Shown in pieces: positions 17,626 through 26,410 of a stretch of 64,000 nt of DNA; the first letter of the stretch is position 1; every line of letters begins with the position of its first letter. Where the stretch lies: NCBI GenBank assembly GCA_963806455.1, contig CAWDXZ010000002.1:434001-498000 (forward strand), in the 5' to 3' direction. Source of the stretch: Bog-756 sp963806455 (GTDB lineage Bacteria; Actinomycetota; Acidimicrobiia; Acidimicrobiales; RAAP-2). A program made the position numbers and the translations under genes. The notes beneath the pieces were generated by a model, which ran no database searches, was not told the origin of the DNA, and saw only the letters and a list, made by a program, of their open reading frames with translations.

Positions 17626-18513
17626 GTGCGCGCACGAGCCCCAGCGTCGGCGGCCAATCTCGGACCCGGCTTCGACACCCTGGCCGTTGCGCTGGATCGG
17701 TATGTCGAGGTCGAGGTGGAGCAAGCCACACGGCTGGTGGTGCGGTCGGAGGGGGAGGGGGCCGGCCTGTCCGACGACCCGTCGCACCTGGCGGCCCGGG
17801 TGGCCATCGACGTGGCCGGCACCGACCGGTTGGCCATCACCGTCCGATCGAAGATCCCCATCGCCCGCGGGCTCGGATCCTCGGCCGCACTGGCCGTGGC
17901 GGCTGCGGCGGCCGCCGGGGCGCGCGATCCCCTGGCCGTGGCCGCCCACATGGACGGCCATCCGGACAACGCCGCCGCCTCCATGGTCGGGGGGCTGGTG
18001 GCGGCGGCCCGGGTCCGGGGCGGGGTCCAGGCCGTCCGGCTGCCCCTCGACGTATCCCTGGCCTTCGTGGTCATCGTGCCGGACGTCACCCTGTCCACGG
18101 CCCGGGCCCGGCTGGCGCTGCCCAGTCAGGTCAGCCGGGAGAGTGCCGCCTTCAACCTGTCCCGGCTGGCGCTGCTGATCGCCGGCCTGGCCGACAGCCG
18201 GGTCCTGATCAGCGAGGCCACCGAGGACCGGTTGCACCAGGACTACCGGAGCCCGCTGTTCCCCCCGGCCCCGAAGTTGCTGGCCGCCATGATGGCCGGG
18301 GGGGCGATGGCCGTGTGCTGGTCGGGGTCCGGACCCTCCCTGCTCGGCATCGCCCGCGGCACCGACGTCCACAAGGTGCAGGCGTCGGCGGCCGCCGCCC
18401 TGGACGAGGCCGGTGTTCCCGGCCAGGTGCTGGTCCTCCATCCCGACATGCACGGGTTGATCCTCGATCGGGACGACACGTCGGCCCCCTACGACTTCAA
18501 CGCCGACGACTGA
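17626..18513 (+). CDS. thrB: Homoserine kinase (GHMP family)
   Basis: Phosphorylates homoserine with ATP in threonine synthesis. The N-terminal PASAANLGPGFDTLAVAL, the GHMP ATP loop PIARGLGSSAALA, HPDNAAASMVGG and the late SGSGPS are all diagnostic. 295 residues is normal. The GTG at 17626 begins the homology. thrA and thrC are not in the window. It stands alone between the carboxypeptidase and miaB, both on the same strand. Confidence 0.9.
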   Translation: MRARAPASAANLGPGFDTLAVALDRYVEVEVEQATRLVVRSEGEGAGLSDDPSHLAARVAIDVAGTDRLAITVRSKIPIARGLGSSAALAVAAAAAAGARDPLAVAAHMDGHPDNAAASMVGGLVAAARVRGGVQAVRLPLDVSLAFVVIVPDVTLSTARARLALPSQVSRESAAFNLSRLALLIAGLADSRVLISEATEDRLHQDYRSPLFPPAPKLLAAMMAGGAMAVCWSGSGPSLLGIARGTDVHKVQASAAAALDEAGVPGQVLVLHPDMHGLILDRDDTSAPYDFNADD

Positions 18514-18560
18514 GCCGTCGCGGTGACCCGGGCCCGGACCGCCCCCCCGCCCGTCGGCCG

Positions 18561-18566
18561 TATCCT
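18561..18566 (+). promoter_or_regulatory. -10 box TATCCT of miaB
   Basis: TATCCT ends 9 nt before the ATG at 18576 and matches the -10 box of the peroxiredoxin promoter. No ribosome binding site is seen. Confidence 0.4.
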
Positions 18567-18575
18567 GGACGACTG

Positions 18576-20036
18576 ATGACCCACCCGGCGTCGACACCCA
18601 CGTCCGCGTCCGACCCCGAGAGGGGCGGCCCCGGCACCGCACCCCGCACCTTCCACATCCGCACGTTCGGTTGCCAGATGAACGAGCACGACTCGGAGCG
18701 CCTGGCCGGTGCCCTGGTGGCCGACGGCCTGGTCGCCGCGCCCGACCTCGAATCGGCCGATGTCGTCGTCCTCAACACCTGCTGCATCAGGGAGAACGCC
18801 GACAACAAGTTCTACGGGCACCTGGGCAACCTCAAGACCCTCCGCGAGGGCCGTCCGGGCCTGCAGATCGCGGTGGGCGGCTGCCTGGCCCAGATGGAGA
18901 AGGAGCGCATCCGCCAGCGGGCCCCTCACGTGGACGTGGTGTTCGGCACCCACAACCTCGGCCGGGCCCCGGCGCTGCTGCGCCAGGCGGCCGAGGGCGG
19001 CCCGGTGGTCGACGTCGGCGACGAGCCGCCCGCCGGCGGCTCCGAGGACGGTCAGCAGGCCGCCGCCCTGGCTGCCGTGCGGGACCTTCCCTATGCGGCC
19101 TGGGTGACCATCCAGACCGGGTGCGACAACTCGTGCGCCTTCTGCATCGTGCCGTCGGTGCGGGGGCGAGAGGTGTCCCGCCGGTTCGACGACGTGGTCA
19201 CCGAGGTGCGGGTCCTGGCCGGGCGGGGCGTCACCGAGGTCACCCTCCTCGGCCAGAACGTCAACTCGTACGGTCGCGACCTGACCCGCCGCCGCCCCCT
19301 CTTCGCCGAGCTGCTGCAGGCCGTCGGCGAGGTGGTCGGGATCCGGCGGGTGCGGTTCACCAGTCCCCACCCGAAGGACCTTCGGCCCGAGACGATCGAC
19401 GCCATGGCCGACACCGAGGAGGTCTGCAACCACCTCCATCTCCCGCTCCAGTCGGGGAGCGATGCCGTCCTGGCCGTCATGCGCCGGGGTTACACGGCCG
19501 AGCGCTACCTGGCCCGCCTGGCCGACGCCCGGCGGGCCATCCCGGACCTGGCGGTGACCACCGACCTCATCGTGGGATTCCCCGGTGAGACCGACGAGGA
19601 CTTCGAACGGACCCTGGAAGTGGTGGCCGAGGCCGCCTACGACAGCACCTACACCTTCATCTTCTCGCCCCGGCCCGGGACCCGGGCGGCCGACCTGGCC
19701 GACCGGTTCGTGCCGGCCGAGGTGGTGTCAGAGCGGTTCGACCGCCTGCGCACGGTGGTCGAGCGCTCGGCCCTGGCCCGGCACCGCGACCGGATCGGTC
19801 GAGTGGAGGAGGTCGTGGTCGAAGGCCCGTCCAAGCGTGACCCGTCCCTCACCACCGGTCGTACCCGCCAGAACAAGCTGGTCCACTTCCGGCCGACCGG
19901 AGACCGGCCTCCCGGCCGCGGCTCCTATGCCGACCTCCGGATCACCGGGGCCGCGCCCCACCATCTGACCGGCGACCTGCTGGCGGTGACGGCACCGCCC
20001 ACCCACCGGACCCGCATCCCCGTCGCCGCCCGGTGA
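18576..20036 (+). CDS. miaB: tRNA-2-methylthio-N6-dimethylallyladenosine synthase
   Basis: A radical-SAM methylthiotransferase acting on position 37 of tRNAs that MiaA has prenylated. The N-terminal domain has the three cluster cysteines in FGCQMN, NTCCIREN and GGCLAQ. The radical-SAM motif is C183, C187, C190 (CDNSCAFC). A TRAM domain closes the protein (VVVEGPSKRD, GRTRQNKLVHF). Length is 486 residues. miaA follows 13 nt later, so the two modification steps are co-expressed. Confidence 0.95.
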   Translation: MTHPASTPTSASDPERGGPGTAPRTFHIRTFGCQMNEHDSERLAGALVADGLVAAPDLESADVVVLNTCCIRENADNKFYGHLGNLKTLREGRPGLQIAVGGCLAQMEKERIRQRAPHVDVVFGTHNLGRAPALLRQAAEGGPVVDVGDEPPAGGSEDGQQAAALAAVRDLPYAAWVTIQTGCDNSCAFCIVPSVRGREVSRRFDDVVTEVRVLAGRGVTEVTLLGQNVNSYGRDLTRRRPLFAELLQAVGEVVGIRRVRFTSPHPKDLRPETIDAMADTEEVCNHLHLPLQSGSDAVLAVMRRGYTAERYLARLADARRAIPDLAVTTDLIVGFPGETDEDFERTLEVVAEAAYDSTYTFIFSPRPGTRAADLADRFVPAEVVSERFDRLRTVVERSALARHRDRIGRVEEVVVEGPSKRDPSLTTGRTRQNKLVHFRPTGDRPPGRGSYADLRITGAAPHHLTGDLLAVTAPPTHRTRIPVAAR

Positions 20037-20049
20037 TCCGGGCCACCCC

Positions 20050-21096
20050 GTGAGCGCCGACCACTGGCCCGCCGGCAGCGCGGGACCCGCCCCTCCCGTG
20101 GTCGCCCTGGTGGGTCCGACCGCATCGGGCAAGTCCCGCATCGCGGTGGCGGTCGCCCGGGCCTCCGCGGCCGGACCGTGGCCGGTGGAGCTGGTCTCCG
20201 TCGACTCGATGGCCGTCTACCGCGGCATGGACGTGGGGACGGCCAAGCCCGGTCCCTCGGTCCGGGCCGAGATCGCCGTGCACCTGGTGGACCTGGTCGA
20301 CCCGGACGAGCAGTTCACCGCGGCGCAATTCCAGTCGGCCGCCGCCCAGGCCCTGGCCGCCGTGGCCGCCCGCCGGCATGCCGGGCTGCTGGTGGGGGGG
20401 ACCGGGCTCTATCTGCGGGCGGTGGTCGACGGTCTCGGTTTCCCGGGGCGGTATCCCTCGGTGGCCGCCGAGCTGGCTGCTCGGGTGGAGCGGGCCGGCC
20501 CCGAGGGGAGCGACGGTCGCCGGGCCGAGCTCGCCGCCCTCCACCGTCGACTCGTCCTCCTCGACCCGGTGGCGGCCGGACGGGTGGCGCCCTCCAACAG
20601 CCGGCGCCTGCTCCGGGCCCTCGAGGTCACCGTCGGATCCGGTCGCCCGTTCTCGTCGTTCGGGCCCGGTCTCGAGCGCTATCCACCCGAGCGGCTGCCG
20701 ATGATCGGGCTGCGCCCCGATCCGGCCACGCTCGACCGGCGCATCGCCGAGCGCTTCGCCCAGATGATGGACGACGGGCTGCTCGAGGAGGTCGAGGCGT
20801 TGGCGGCCCGGCCCGGCGGCCTGTCACGGACGGCGCGGCAGGCGCTCGGCTACCGGGAGCTGCTCGCCCACCTCGACGGTGACCTGTCCCTCGAGGACGC
20901 CGTGGCCCTGGCCGTCCGGCGGACCCGGTCCTTCGCCCGCCGGCAGACGGCCTGGTTCCGCCGCGATCCCCGTATCGTGTGGTTGAGCCCGGAGGACGAC
21001 CCGGTCGGCGCCATCGTGGGCCGCCTGGCCGGAATGCGCCCCGAGACCGGGCCGGTGGGAGACTGGACCGAACACGATGAACCCGCCTCCCTCTGA
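20050..21096 (+). CDS. miaA: tRNA dimethylallyltransferase
   Basis: Transfers a dimethylallyl group to A37 of tRNAs reading codons that begin with U. The P-loop GPTASGKS is at residues 22-29, followed by the DSMAVYRGMDVGTAKP segment and GGTGLYLRAVVDG. C-terminal RRTRSFARRQTAWFRRD contacts the tRNA. 348 residues, GTG start. The last 20 bases overlap dapF. Confidence 0.95.
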   Translation: MSADHWPAGSAGPAPPVVALVGPTASGKSRIAVAVARASAAGPWPVELVSVDSMAVYRGMDVGTAKPGPSVRAEIAVHLVDLVDPDEQFTAAQFQSAAAQALAAVAARRHAGLLVGGTGLYLRAVVDGLGFPGRYPSVAAELAARVERAGPEGSDGRRAELAALHRRLVLLDPVAAGRVAPSNSRRLLRALEVTVGSGRPFSSFGPGLERYPPERLPMIGLRPDPATLDRRIAERFAQMMDDGLLEEVEALAARPGGLSRTARQALGYRELLAHLDGDLSLEDAVALAVRRTRSFARRQTAWFRRDPRIVWLSPEDDPVGAIVGRLAGMRPETGPVGDWTEHDEPASL

Positions 21097-21919
21097 CCGC
21101 CGCCGCCTCCGCCTCACCAAGCACCACGGCGCCGGCAACGACTTCCTGGTCCTCGTCGACCCGGACGAGGAGCTCGAACTCGACACCGCAGTGGTGCGCG
21201 CCCTCTGCCATCGCCGGTTCGGAGTGGGCGCCGACGGGGTCATCCGGGTCCTGTCCGGCCGGGACCGGGCCGATCTGGCCATGGAGCTCCGCAACGCCGA
21301 CGGCAGCCCGGCGGAGATGAGCGGGAACGGGATCCGGTGCCTGGCCCAGGCCGCCGTCGAGGCCGGCCTGGTCGAACCCCCGACCTTCAGCGTGGCGACG
21401 CCGGCCGGCGTGCGGGTGGTCGAGTACCGGCCCGGGGCCCACCCCGGGTCGGCGACGGCGACGGTGGACATGGGAGTGGCCGTCCTCGGTCCCGACCAGC
21501 CCCAGCAGTCCGCCGGCCGCAAGGCCCGTCAGGTCGACATGGGCAACCCCCATCTGGTGTTGCTCGGACCGGACCCGGCCGAGGTGGACGTGTCCGAGCT
21601 CGGGCCTCGGCTCCAGGAGATCCACCCCGGCGGGATCAACGTGGAGTTCATCTCGGTGGGCCCGGACACCGATTCCGTCAAACTCCGGGTGTGGGAGCGC
21701 GGCGTGGGCCAGACGGCGGCCTGTGGCACCGGCAGCGCCGCCGCCGCCGCCGCCGCCCGCAGCTGGGGACTGGTCGGTGAGACGGTGGACGTCTGCAACC
21801 CGGGCGGTACGCTCCGGGTGGTCCTCGATGGCGACCGGGCCTACCTGAGCGGTCCGGTGCACCGGGTCGCCGCCGTGAAGGTGGACGTGGCCGCCATGCT
21901 GGAGGGGGCGAGGTCGTGA
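21077..21919 (+). CDS. dapF: Diaminopimelate epimerase
   Basis: Converts LL- to meso-diaminopimelate, the form MurE adds to the wall precursor. The two catalytic cysteines are C88 (EMSGNGIRCLA) and C216 (AACGTGSAAAA). HHGAGNDFLVL at the N-terminus is typical. The start lies inside the end of miaA and the stop overlaps the hflX start (GTGA), so the genes form one operon. Confidence 0.95.
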   Translation: MNPPPSDRRRLRLTKHHGAGNDFLVLVDPDEELELDTAVVRALCHRRFGVGADGVIRVLSGRDRADLAMELRNADGSPAEMSGNGIRCLAQAAVEAGLVEPPTFSVATPAGVRVVEYRPGAHPGSATATVDMGVAVLGPDQPQQSAGRKARQVDMGNPHLVLLGPDPAEVDVSELGPRLQEIHPGGINVEFISVGPDTDSVKLRVWERGVGQTAACGTGSAAAAAAARSWGLVGETVDVCNPGGTLRVVLDGDRAYLSGPVHRVAAVKVDVAAMLEGARS

Positions 21920-23226
21920 CCCCGGACGAGTCGGCCTTTACCGACACACTGATCTCCCGGTCGGTCCGGGAGCGCATCGTCCTGGTCGGCCTGGTCCTCC
22001 CCCACACCACTCCGGGCGAGACCGAGTCGGCCCTCGACGAGCTGGCCCTGCTGGTGGACACGGCCGGGGCCGACGTGGCGGAGCGCCTCATCCAACGCCG
22101 GCCGGCGCCCGATGCGGCCACCTTCCTCGGGGCGGGCAAGGCCGAGGAGCTCCGGTCCATCTGCCTGGCGTTCGACGCCGACACCGTCGTCTTCGACGAC
22201 GACCTCTCGCCGGCCCAGCAGCGCAATCTCGAGGCCATCCTGGGGCGGACGGCCATCGATCGAACGGCGGTGATCCTCGACATCTTCGCCCAGAACGCCC
22301 GGACTCCCGAAGGGCGGGCCCAGGTGGAGCTGGCGCTGCTCCGCTACCGACTGCCGCGTCTCCGGGGCCGGGGCCGTTCCCTCAGCCAGCAGGCCGGCGG
22401 TATCGGCACCCGGGGGCCGGGGGAGACCAAGCTCGAAGTGGACCGCCGCCGGCTGGTGCAGCGCATGGGCCGGCTCGAGGCCGACCTGCGACAGCTGGAG
22501 CGGACCCGGCGCACCCAGCGCCGGGGCCGCGCCCGGTCCCGCCACCGGTCCGTCTCCCTGGTGGGGTACACCAACGCCGGGAAATCGACCCTGCTCAACC
22601 GATTGTGCGGCGCCGACGTCCTGGTCGAGAACCGCCTGTTCTCCACGCTCGACCCCCGTACCCGCCAGCTCTTCCTGCCCGGAGGCGAGACGGTCCTCCT
22701 CACGGACACGGTGGGATTCGTGCGCAAGCTGCCCCACCAGGTGGTCGAGGCCTTCCGTTCCACGCTCGAGGAGGTCGGCGAGTCGGACCTGATCGTCCAC
22801 GTGGTCGACGGGTCGGCCCCCGACCTCGAGGGCCAGGTGGACGCGGTACGGCGGGTGCTCGCCGAAATCGGCGCCGACGACCGGCCCGAACTGCTCGTCG
22901 TCAACAAGGCTGACGCGCTGGCCGCCGGGGGCGGCGCCCCTTCGGAAGAGGCCCGGCGGCTGATGGCGGCCCACGAGGGATCGGTGATGGTGTCGGCCCG
23001 GACCGGGGACGGCCTGGACCGGTTGCTGACGGCCATGGGCGACCGCCTCCGGGTGGGGGACCGGGTGGTGGAGCTGGTCGTGCCCTGGGCCCGCGGCGAC
23101 GTCCTCGCCGCGGTGCACCGTGAGGGCGAGATCGTGGGGGAGGAGGCGGGCGAGCTGTCGGCCCGCATCCAGGTGGTGCTGGATGCGGCGGGGACCTCAC
23201 GCTTCGCCGAGTTCCTCACCCCGTGA
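21916..23226 (+). CDS. hflX: Ribosome-associated GTPase HflX
   Basis: A GTPase that splits stalled 70S ribosomes after heat or antibiotic stress. The N-terminal HflX domain includes the Gly-rich FLGAGKAEEL and a coiled segment (LRGRGRSLSQQAGGIGTRGPGE is its junction, in part). The G domain has GYTNAGKS (217-224), DTVGF and NKAD. 436 residues. GTGA overlaps join it to dapF before and dapC after. Confidence 0.94.
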   Translation: MTPDESAFTDTLISRSVRERIVLVGLVLPHTTPGETESALDELALLVDTAGADVAERLIQRRPAPDAATFLGAGKAEELRSICLAFDADTVVFDDDLSPAQQRNLEAILGRTAIDRTAVILDIFAQNARTPEGRAQVELALLRYRLPRLRGRGRSLSQQAGGIGTRGPGETKLEVDRRRLVQRMGRLEADLRQLERTRRTQRRGRARSRHRSVSLVGYTNAGKSTLLNRLCGADVLVENRLFSTLDPRTRQLFLPGGETVLLTDTVGFVRKLPHQVVEAFRSTLEEVGESDLIVHVVDGSAPDLEGQVDAVRRVLAEIGADDRPELLVVNKADALAAGGGAPSEEARRLMAAHEGSVMVSARTGDGLDRLLTAMGDRLRVGDRVVELVVPWARGDVLAAVHREGEIVGEEAGELSARIQVVLDAAGTSRFAEFLTP

Positions 23227-24455
23227 CATCCGACCCGCACCTCGTGGCGCCCGGTACCGACCCGCCCTCCCCGGACCGCCGGCCGCGGCCGCCCGGCTTC
23301 GCCCCGCCGCCGTACCCCTACGATCGCCTGGCCGTCCTGGGGCGGCGGGCCGAGGAGCGGTTCGGCCCCGGGACGGGGACCGTCGACCGGGCCGGCATCG
23401 TCGACTGCTCCATCGGCACCCCGTGCGACCCGCCCCCGGCGCTGGTGCTCGAGGCCATGGCCGGCTCGGGCGCCGAGCGGGGCTACCCGACGTCGGCCGG
23501 CTCCCCGGCCTACCGGCAGGCGGCCTCCGACTGGCTCGGCCGCCGGTTCGGGGTGTCGGTGGACGCCGACACGGAGCTGGCGGCGTGCGTGGGGACAAAG
23601 GAGTTCGTGGCCTCGGTCGCCCAGTACCTGCGCCTGCGCACCCCGGGCCGGGACACCGTCCTGTACCCGGCGGTCTCCTATCCCACTTACGCCATGGGCG
23701 CCCAGCTCGGGGGGTGCCGGGCCGTGGCGGTCGGGGCTCGGCGAGGGGGCGGGCTCGACCTGTCGTCGGTCGATCCGGCCGACCTCGAGCGGGCCCTGAT
23801 GCTCTGGGTCAACTCGCCTTCCAACCCCACCGGTGGGCTGACCGACCTCGGTGCGGCGGCCGGGTGGGGGAGGGCGCACGGCATCCCGCTGTTCTCCGAC
23901 GAGTGCTACGCCGAGTTCACCTGGGCACGGGAGCCCGAGACGGTGCTCGGCGCCGGTTCGGAGGGGGTGGTCGCCGTCCACTCCCTGTCGAAGCGGTCAA
24001 ACCTGGCAGGCATCAGGGCCGGATTCTTCGCCGGTGACCCGGACCTGGTCGGCTATCTCCTCGACGTGCGACGGCACGCCGGGCTGATGGTGCCCGGGCC
24101 CGTGCAGGCAGGAGCGGCCGCCGCCTTCGGCGACGACGCCCATGTCGCCGAGCAACGGCAGCGCTACCTCGACCGGCTGGCCTTCGTCCGTGCCGCCCTC
24201 ACCGAGGTCGGCCTGACCACGCCCATGCCGGCCGGGGGCTTCTACCTGTGGGTGCCGGTGCCCCCGAGCATGGCGGGGGGATGGGAGCTGGCCGAGCGTC
24301 TGGCGCTCGAAGGCGGCGTCCTGGTGAGCCCCGGTGACCTCTACGGTCCCGACGGCGCCGGCTTCGTGCGGCTGGCCGTGGTGCAGCCCATGGAGCGGCT
24401 GGCGATCGTGGCGGAGCGACTGGCGGCGGGGCCCTCGGCCTTCGCCCCCTCCTGA
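23223..24455 (+). CDS. dapC: N-succinyldiaminopimelate aminotransferase (class I PLP aminotransferase)
   Basis: A fold-type I aminotransferase. The Schiff-base Lys is K257 (SLSKRSNLAGIRAGF), with NSPSNPTGG and SDECYAEF before it. It falls within a run of dap genes and closely resembles actinobacterial DapC, so the substrate is most likely N-succinyl-2-amino-6-ketopimelate. The first 30 residues are Pro/Arg-rich and may be untranslated if a later start is used. It overlaps hflX by 4 bp. Confidence 0.85.
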   Translation: MTSDPHLVAPGTDPPSPDRRPRPPGFAPPPYPYDRLAVLGRRAEERFGPGTGTVDRAGIVDCSIGTPCDPPPALVLEAMAGSGAERGYPTSAGSPAYRQAASDWLGRRFGVSVDADTELAACVGTKEFVASVAQYLRLRTPGRDTVLYPAVSYPTYAMGAQLGGCRAVAVGARRGGGLDLSSVDPADLERALMLWVNSPSNPTGGLTDLGAAAGWGRAHGIPLFSDECYAEFTWAREPETVLGAGSEGVVAVHSLSKRSNLAGIRAGFFAGDPDLVGYLLDVRRHAGLMVPGPVQAGAAAAFGDDAHVAEQRQRYLDRLAFVRAALTEVGLTTPMPAGGFYLWVPVPPSMAGGWELAERLALEGGVLVSPGDLYGPDGAGFVRLAVVQPMERLAIVAERLAAGPSAFAPS

Positions 24456-24484
24456 GCACGCAGGGTGCCGGCGGAGCCCAGGGC

Positions 24485-24490
24485 TAACGT
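24485..24490 (+). promoter_or_regulatory. -10 box TAACGT of dapD
   Basis: TAACGT ends 6 nt before the dapD ATG, matching the leaderless pattern; the same hexamer serves the second TetR gene. It implies dapD-dapE has its own promoter apart from the dapF-hflX-dapC operon. Confidence 0.45.
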
Positions 24491-24496
24491 CTGGCC

Positions 24497-25324
24497 ATGG
24501 CAGACCTCCCATCGCAGATCGAGGCGCTCACCCGGCGGGCCGCCGAGCTCGACCCGACCGACACCGATGCCCTCGCCGTCGTGTCCGAGGCCATCGACCT
24601 GCTGGATCGGGGGACCGCCCGGGTGGCCGAAGTCGACCCCGTCACCGACCAGGTCGTCGTCCACCGGTGGCTCAAGGAGGCCATCTTGTTGCTGTTCCGC
24701 CTCCGGGGCATGGAGACCATCGAGCTGGGGCCGTTCGAATTCGCCGACAAGCTGCCCTTGAAGCACGACTACCAGGCGTCGGGGGTCCGCGTGGTGCCGG
24801 GGGCGTCGGCCCGCTGGGGTGCGTTCCTGGGCCAGGGGGTCATCTGCATGCCGAGCTACGTCAACATCGGGGCCCGGGTCGGGGCCGACACGATGGTCGA
24901 CACCTGGGCCACCGTGGGTTCGTGCGCCCAGATCGGCGAACGCGTCCACCTGTCGGGCGGGGTCGGCATCGGCGGCGTCCTCGAGCCGGCCCAGGCGGCG
25001 CCGGTGGTCGTCGAGGACGACGTGATGGTCGGGAGCCGCTGCATGATCACCCAGGGGGCGCGGATCGGCCGGGGTTCGGTCGTGGGCGAGGGCACCATCC
25101 TCAACCCGTCGATCCCGGTGATCGACGCCGAGACGGGCGAGGAGCTGGGCCGGGGCCGTGTGCCGGCCTGGTGCGTGGCCGTGCAGGCCTCTCGGGCTCG
25201 GGACTACCCCGGGGGCAGGTTCTACCTGCCGTGCGTGCTGGTCATCAAACGGCTCACCGAGGGGCAGCGGCACGACAAGGCGCAGTTGAACGACATCCTC
25301 CGCCGGCACGGGGTGTCCGCTTGA
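24497..25324 (+). CDS. dapD: 2,3,4,5-tetrahydropyridine-2,6-dicarboxylate N-succinyltransferase
   Basis: Succinylates tetrahydrodipicolinate using succinyl-CoA, committing the cell to the succinylase branch. 275 residues with a left-handed beta-helix of hexapeptide repeats (IGARVGADTMVDTWATVGS, IGERVHLSGGVGIGG, IGRGSVVGEGT) and the GVRVVPGASARWGAF entry. Length and motifs match the E. coli-type DapD, not the longer mycobacterial type. The stop overlaps the dapE TTG. Confidence 0.94.
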   Translation: MADLPSQIEALTRRAAELDPTDTDALAVVSEAIDLLDRGTARVAEVDPVTDQVVVHRWLKEAILLLFRLRGMETIELGPFEFADKLPLKHDYQASGVRVVPGASARWGAFLGQGVICMPSYVNIGARVGADTMVDTWATVGSCAQIGERVHLSGGVGIGGVLEPAQAAPVVVEDDVMVGSRCMITQGARIGRGSVVGEGTILNPSIPVIDAETGEELGRGRVPAWCVAVQASRARDYPGGRFYLPCVLVIKRLTEGQRHDKAQLNDILRRHGVSA

Positions 25325-26403
25325 CCGCCGGCCTTCCCGAGGGCCTGCTGGGCCTGGCCACGGCCCTGGTGGCCGTCCCCTCGCTCAGCCATCACGAGGC
25401 GCTGATGGCCGACGCGGTGGAATCGGCGCTGGCCCGCTGCCCGTGGCTCAAGGTCGAACGGGTGGGCGGCAACGTGGTGGCCCGGACCGAGCTCGGTCGG
25501 GCGAGCAGAGTCCTCCTGGCCGGGCACCTCGACACGGTGCCCCCGGTGGCCGGCAACGAGGAGCCGCGGGTCGAGGGTGACACGCTGTACGGCGTCGGGG
25601 CGGCCGACATGAAGGGAGGCCTGGCGGTCTTCCTCCACCTGGCGGCGGTCCTGTCCCAACCGGCGGTGGACGTGACCTGGTGCTTCTACGTGTGCGAGGA
25701 GGTCGAGCAGGAGTTCAACGGCCTGGTGCACCTCCTGCGGGATCGCCCCGAGCTCCTCGCCGCCGACGCCGCCATCCTCGGCGAGCCGACCGGCGGGGTC
25801 GTCGAGGCCGGGTGCCAGGGGACCCTCCGGGTCCGGGTCAGCCTTCGGGGTCGTCGGGCCCACACCGCCCGACCCTCGGCGGGTCGCAACGCCATCCACC
25901 GGCTGGGCCCACTGCTCGACGCGGTGGCCGGCTACCGCGGCCGCCGGCCGGTGCTCGACGGATGCGAGTACGCCGAGCAGCTCCAGGCCGTGGAGGTGAG
26001 CGGTGGGACGGCGCCCAACGTGGTGCCCGACGAGGCCAGCGTGCTGGTGAACCACCGCTTCGCCCCCGACCGCTCCGTCGAGGAGGCAGAGGCCTCGGTG
26101 CGGGCGCTGCTCGGGCCCCGGCTCGAAGCCGGTGACCGGTGGGAGCTGGTGGAGTTCGCCGCCGGCGCCCGGCCCGCGCTCGACCACCCGCTCCTGTCGC
26201 AGCTGGTGGCGTCCAGCGGGTCGGCACCGCGGGCCAAACTGGGGTGGACGGACGTGGCCTCCCTGTGGTCCCACCGGATCCCGGCGGCCAACTTCGGCCC
26301 CGGCGACCCGACGCTGGCCCACACGCCGGGTGAGCACGTGAGCGCCCCGGAGCTGGAGCGGGCCGCCCGCACCCTGGAGGAGCTGCTCCGCTCGGGGCCC
26401 TGA
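25321..26403 (+). CDS. dapE: Succinyl-diaminopimelate desuccinylase (M20 family)
   Basis: Removes succinate to give LL-diaminopimelate. The di-zinc centre is marked by H69 and D71 (GHLDTVP), D96 (GAADMKGG), the E126-E127 pair (CEEVEQEFNG; catalytic base and ligand), the Glu of GEPT and a late His (LAHTPGEHV). 360 residues. It starts with TTG in a 4-bp overlap with dapD, so translation is coupled. Confidence 0.93.
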   Translation: MTAGLPEGLLGLATALVAVPSLSHHEALMADAVESALARCPWLKVERVGGNVVARTELGRASRVLLAGHLDTVPPVAGNEEPRVEGDTLYGVGAADMKGGLAVFLHLAAVLSQPAVDVTWCFYVCEEVEQEFNGLVHLLRDRPELLAADAAILGEPTGGVVEAGCQGTLRVRVSLRGRRAHTARPSAGRNAIHRLGPLLDAVAGYRGRRPVLDGCEYAEQLQAVEVSGGTAPNVVPDEASVLVNHRFAPDRSVEEAEASVRALLGPRLEAGDRWELVEFAAGARPALDHPLLSQLVASSGSAPRAKLGWTDVASLWSHRIPAANFGPGDPTLAHTPGEHVSAPELERAARTLEELLRSGP

Positions 26404-26410
26404 CTCGGCC

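Noticed and set aside
23223..24455. DapC as an aspartate or histidinol-phosphate aminotransferase
   Set aside because: The motifs alone would allow it, but placement among dapF, dapD and dapE and overall similarity favour the succinyl-DAP role.
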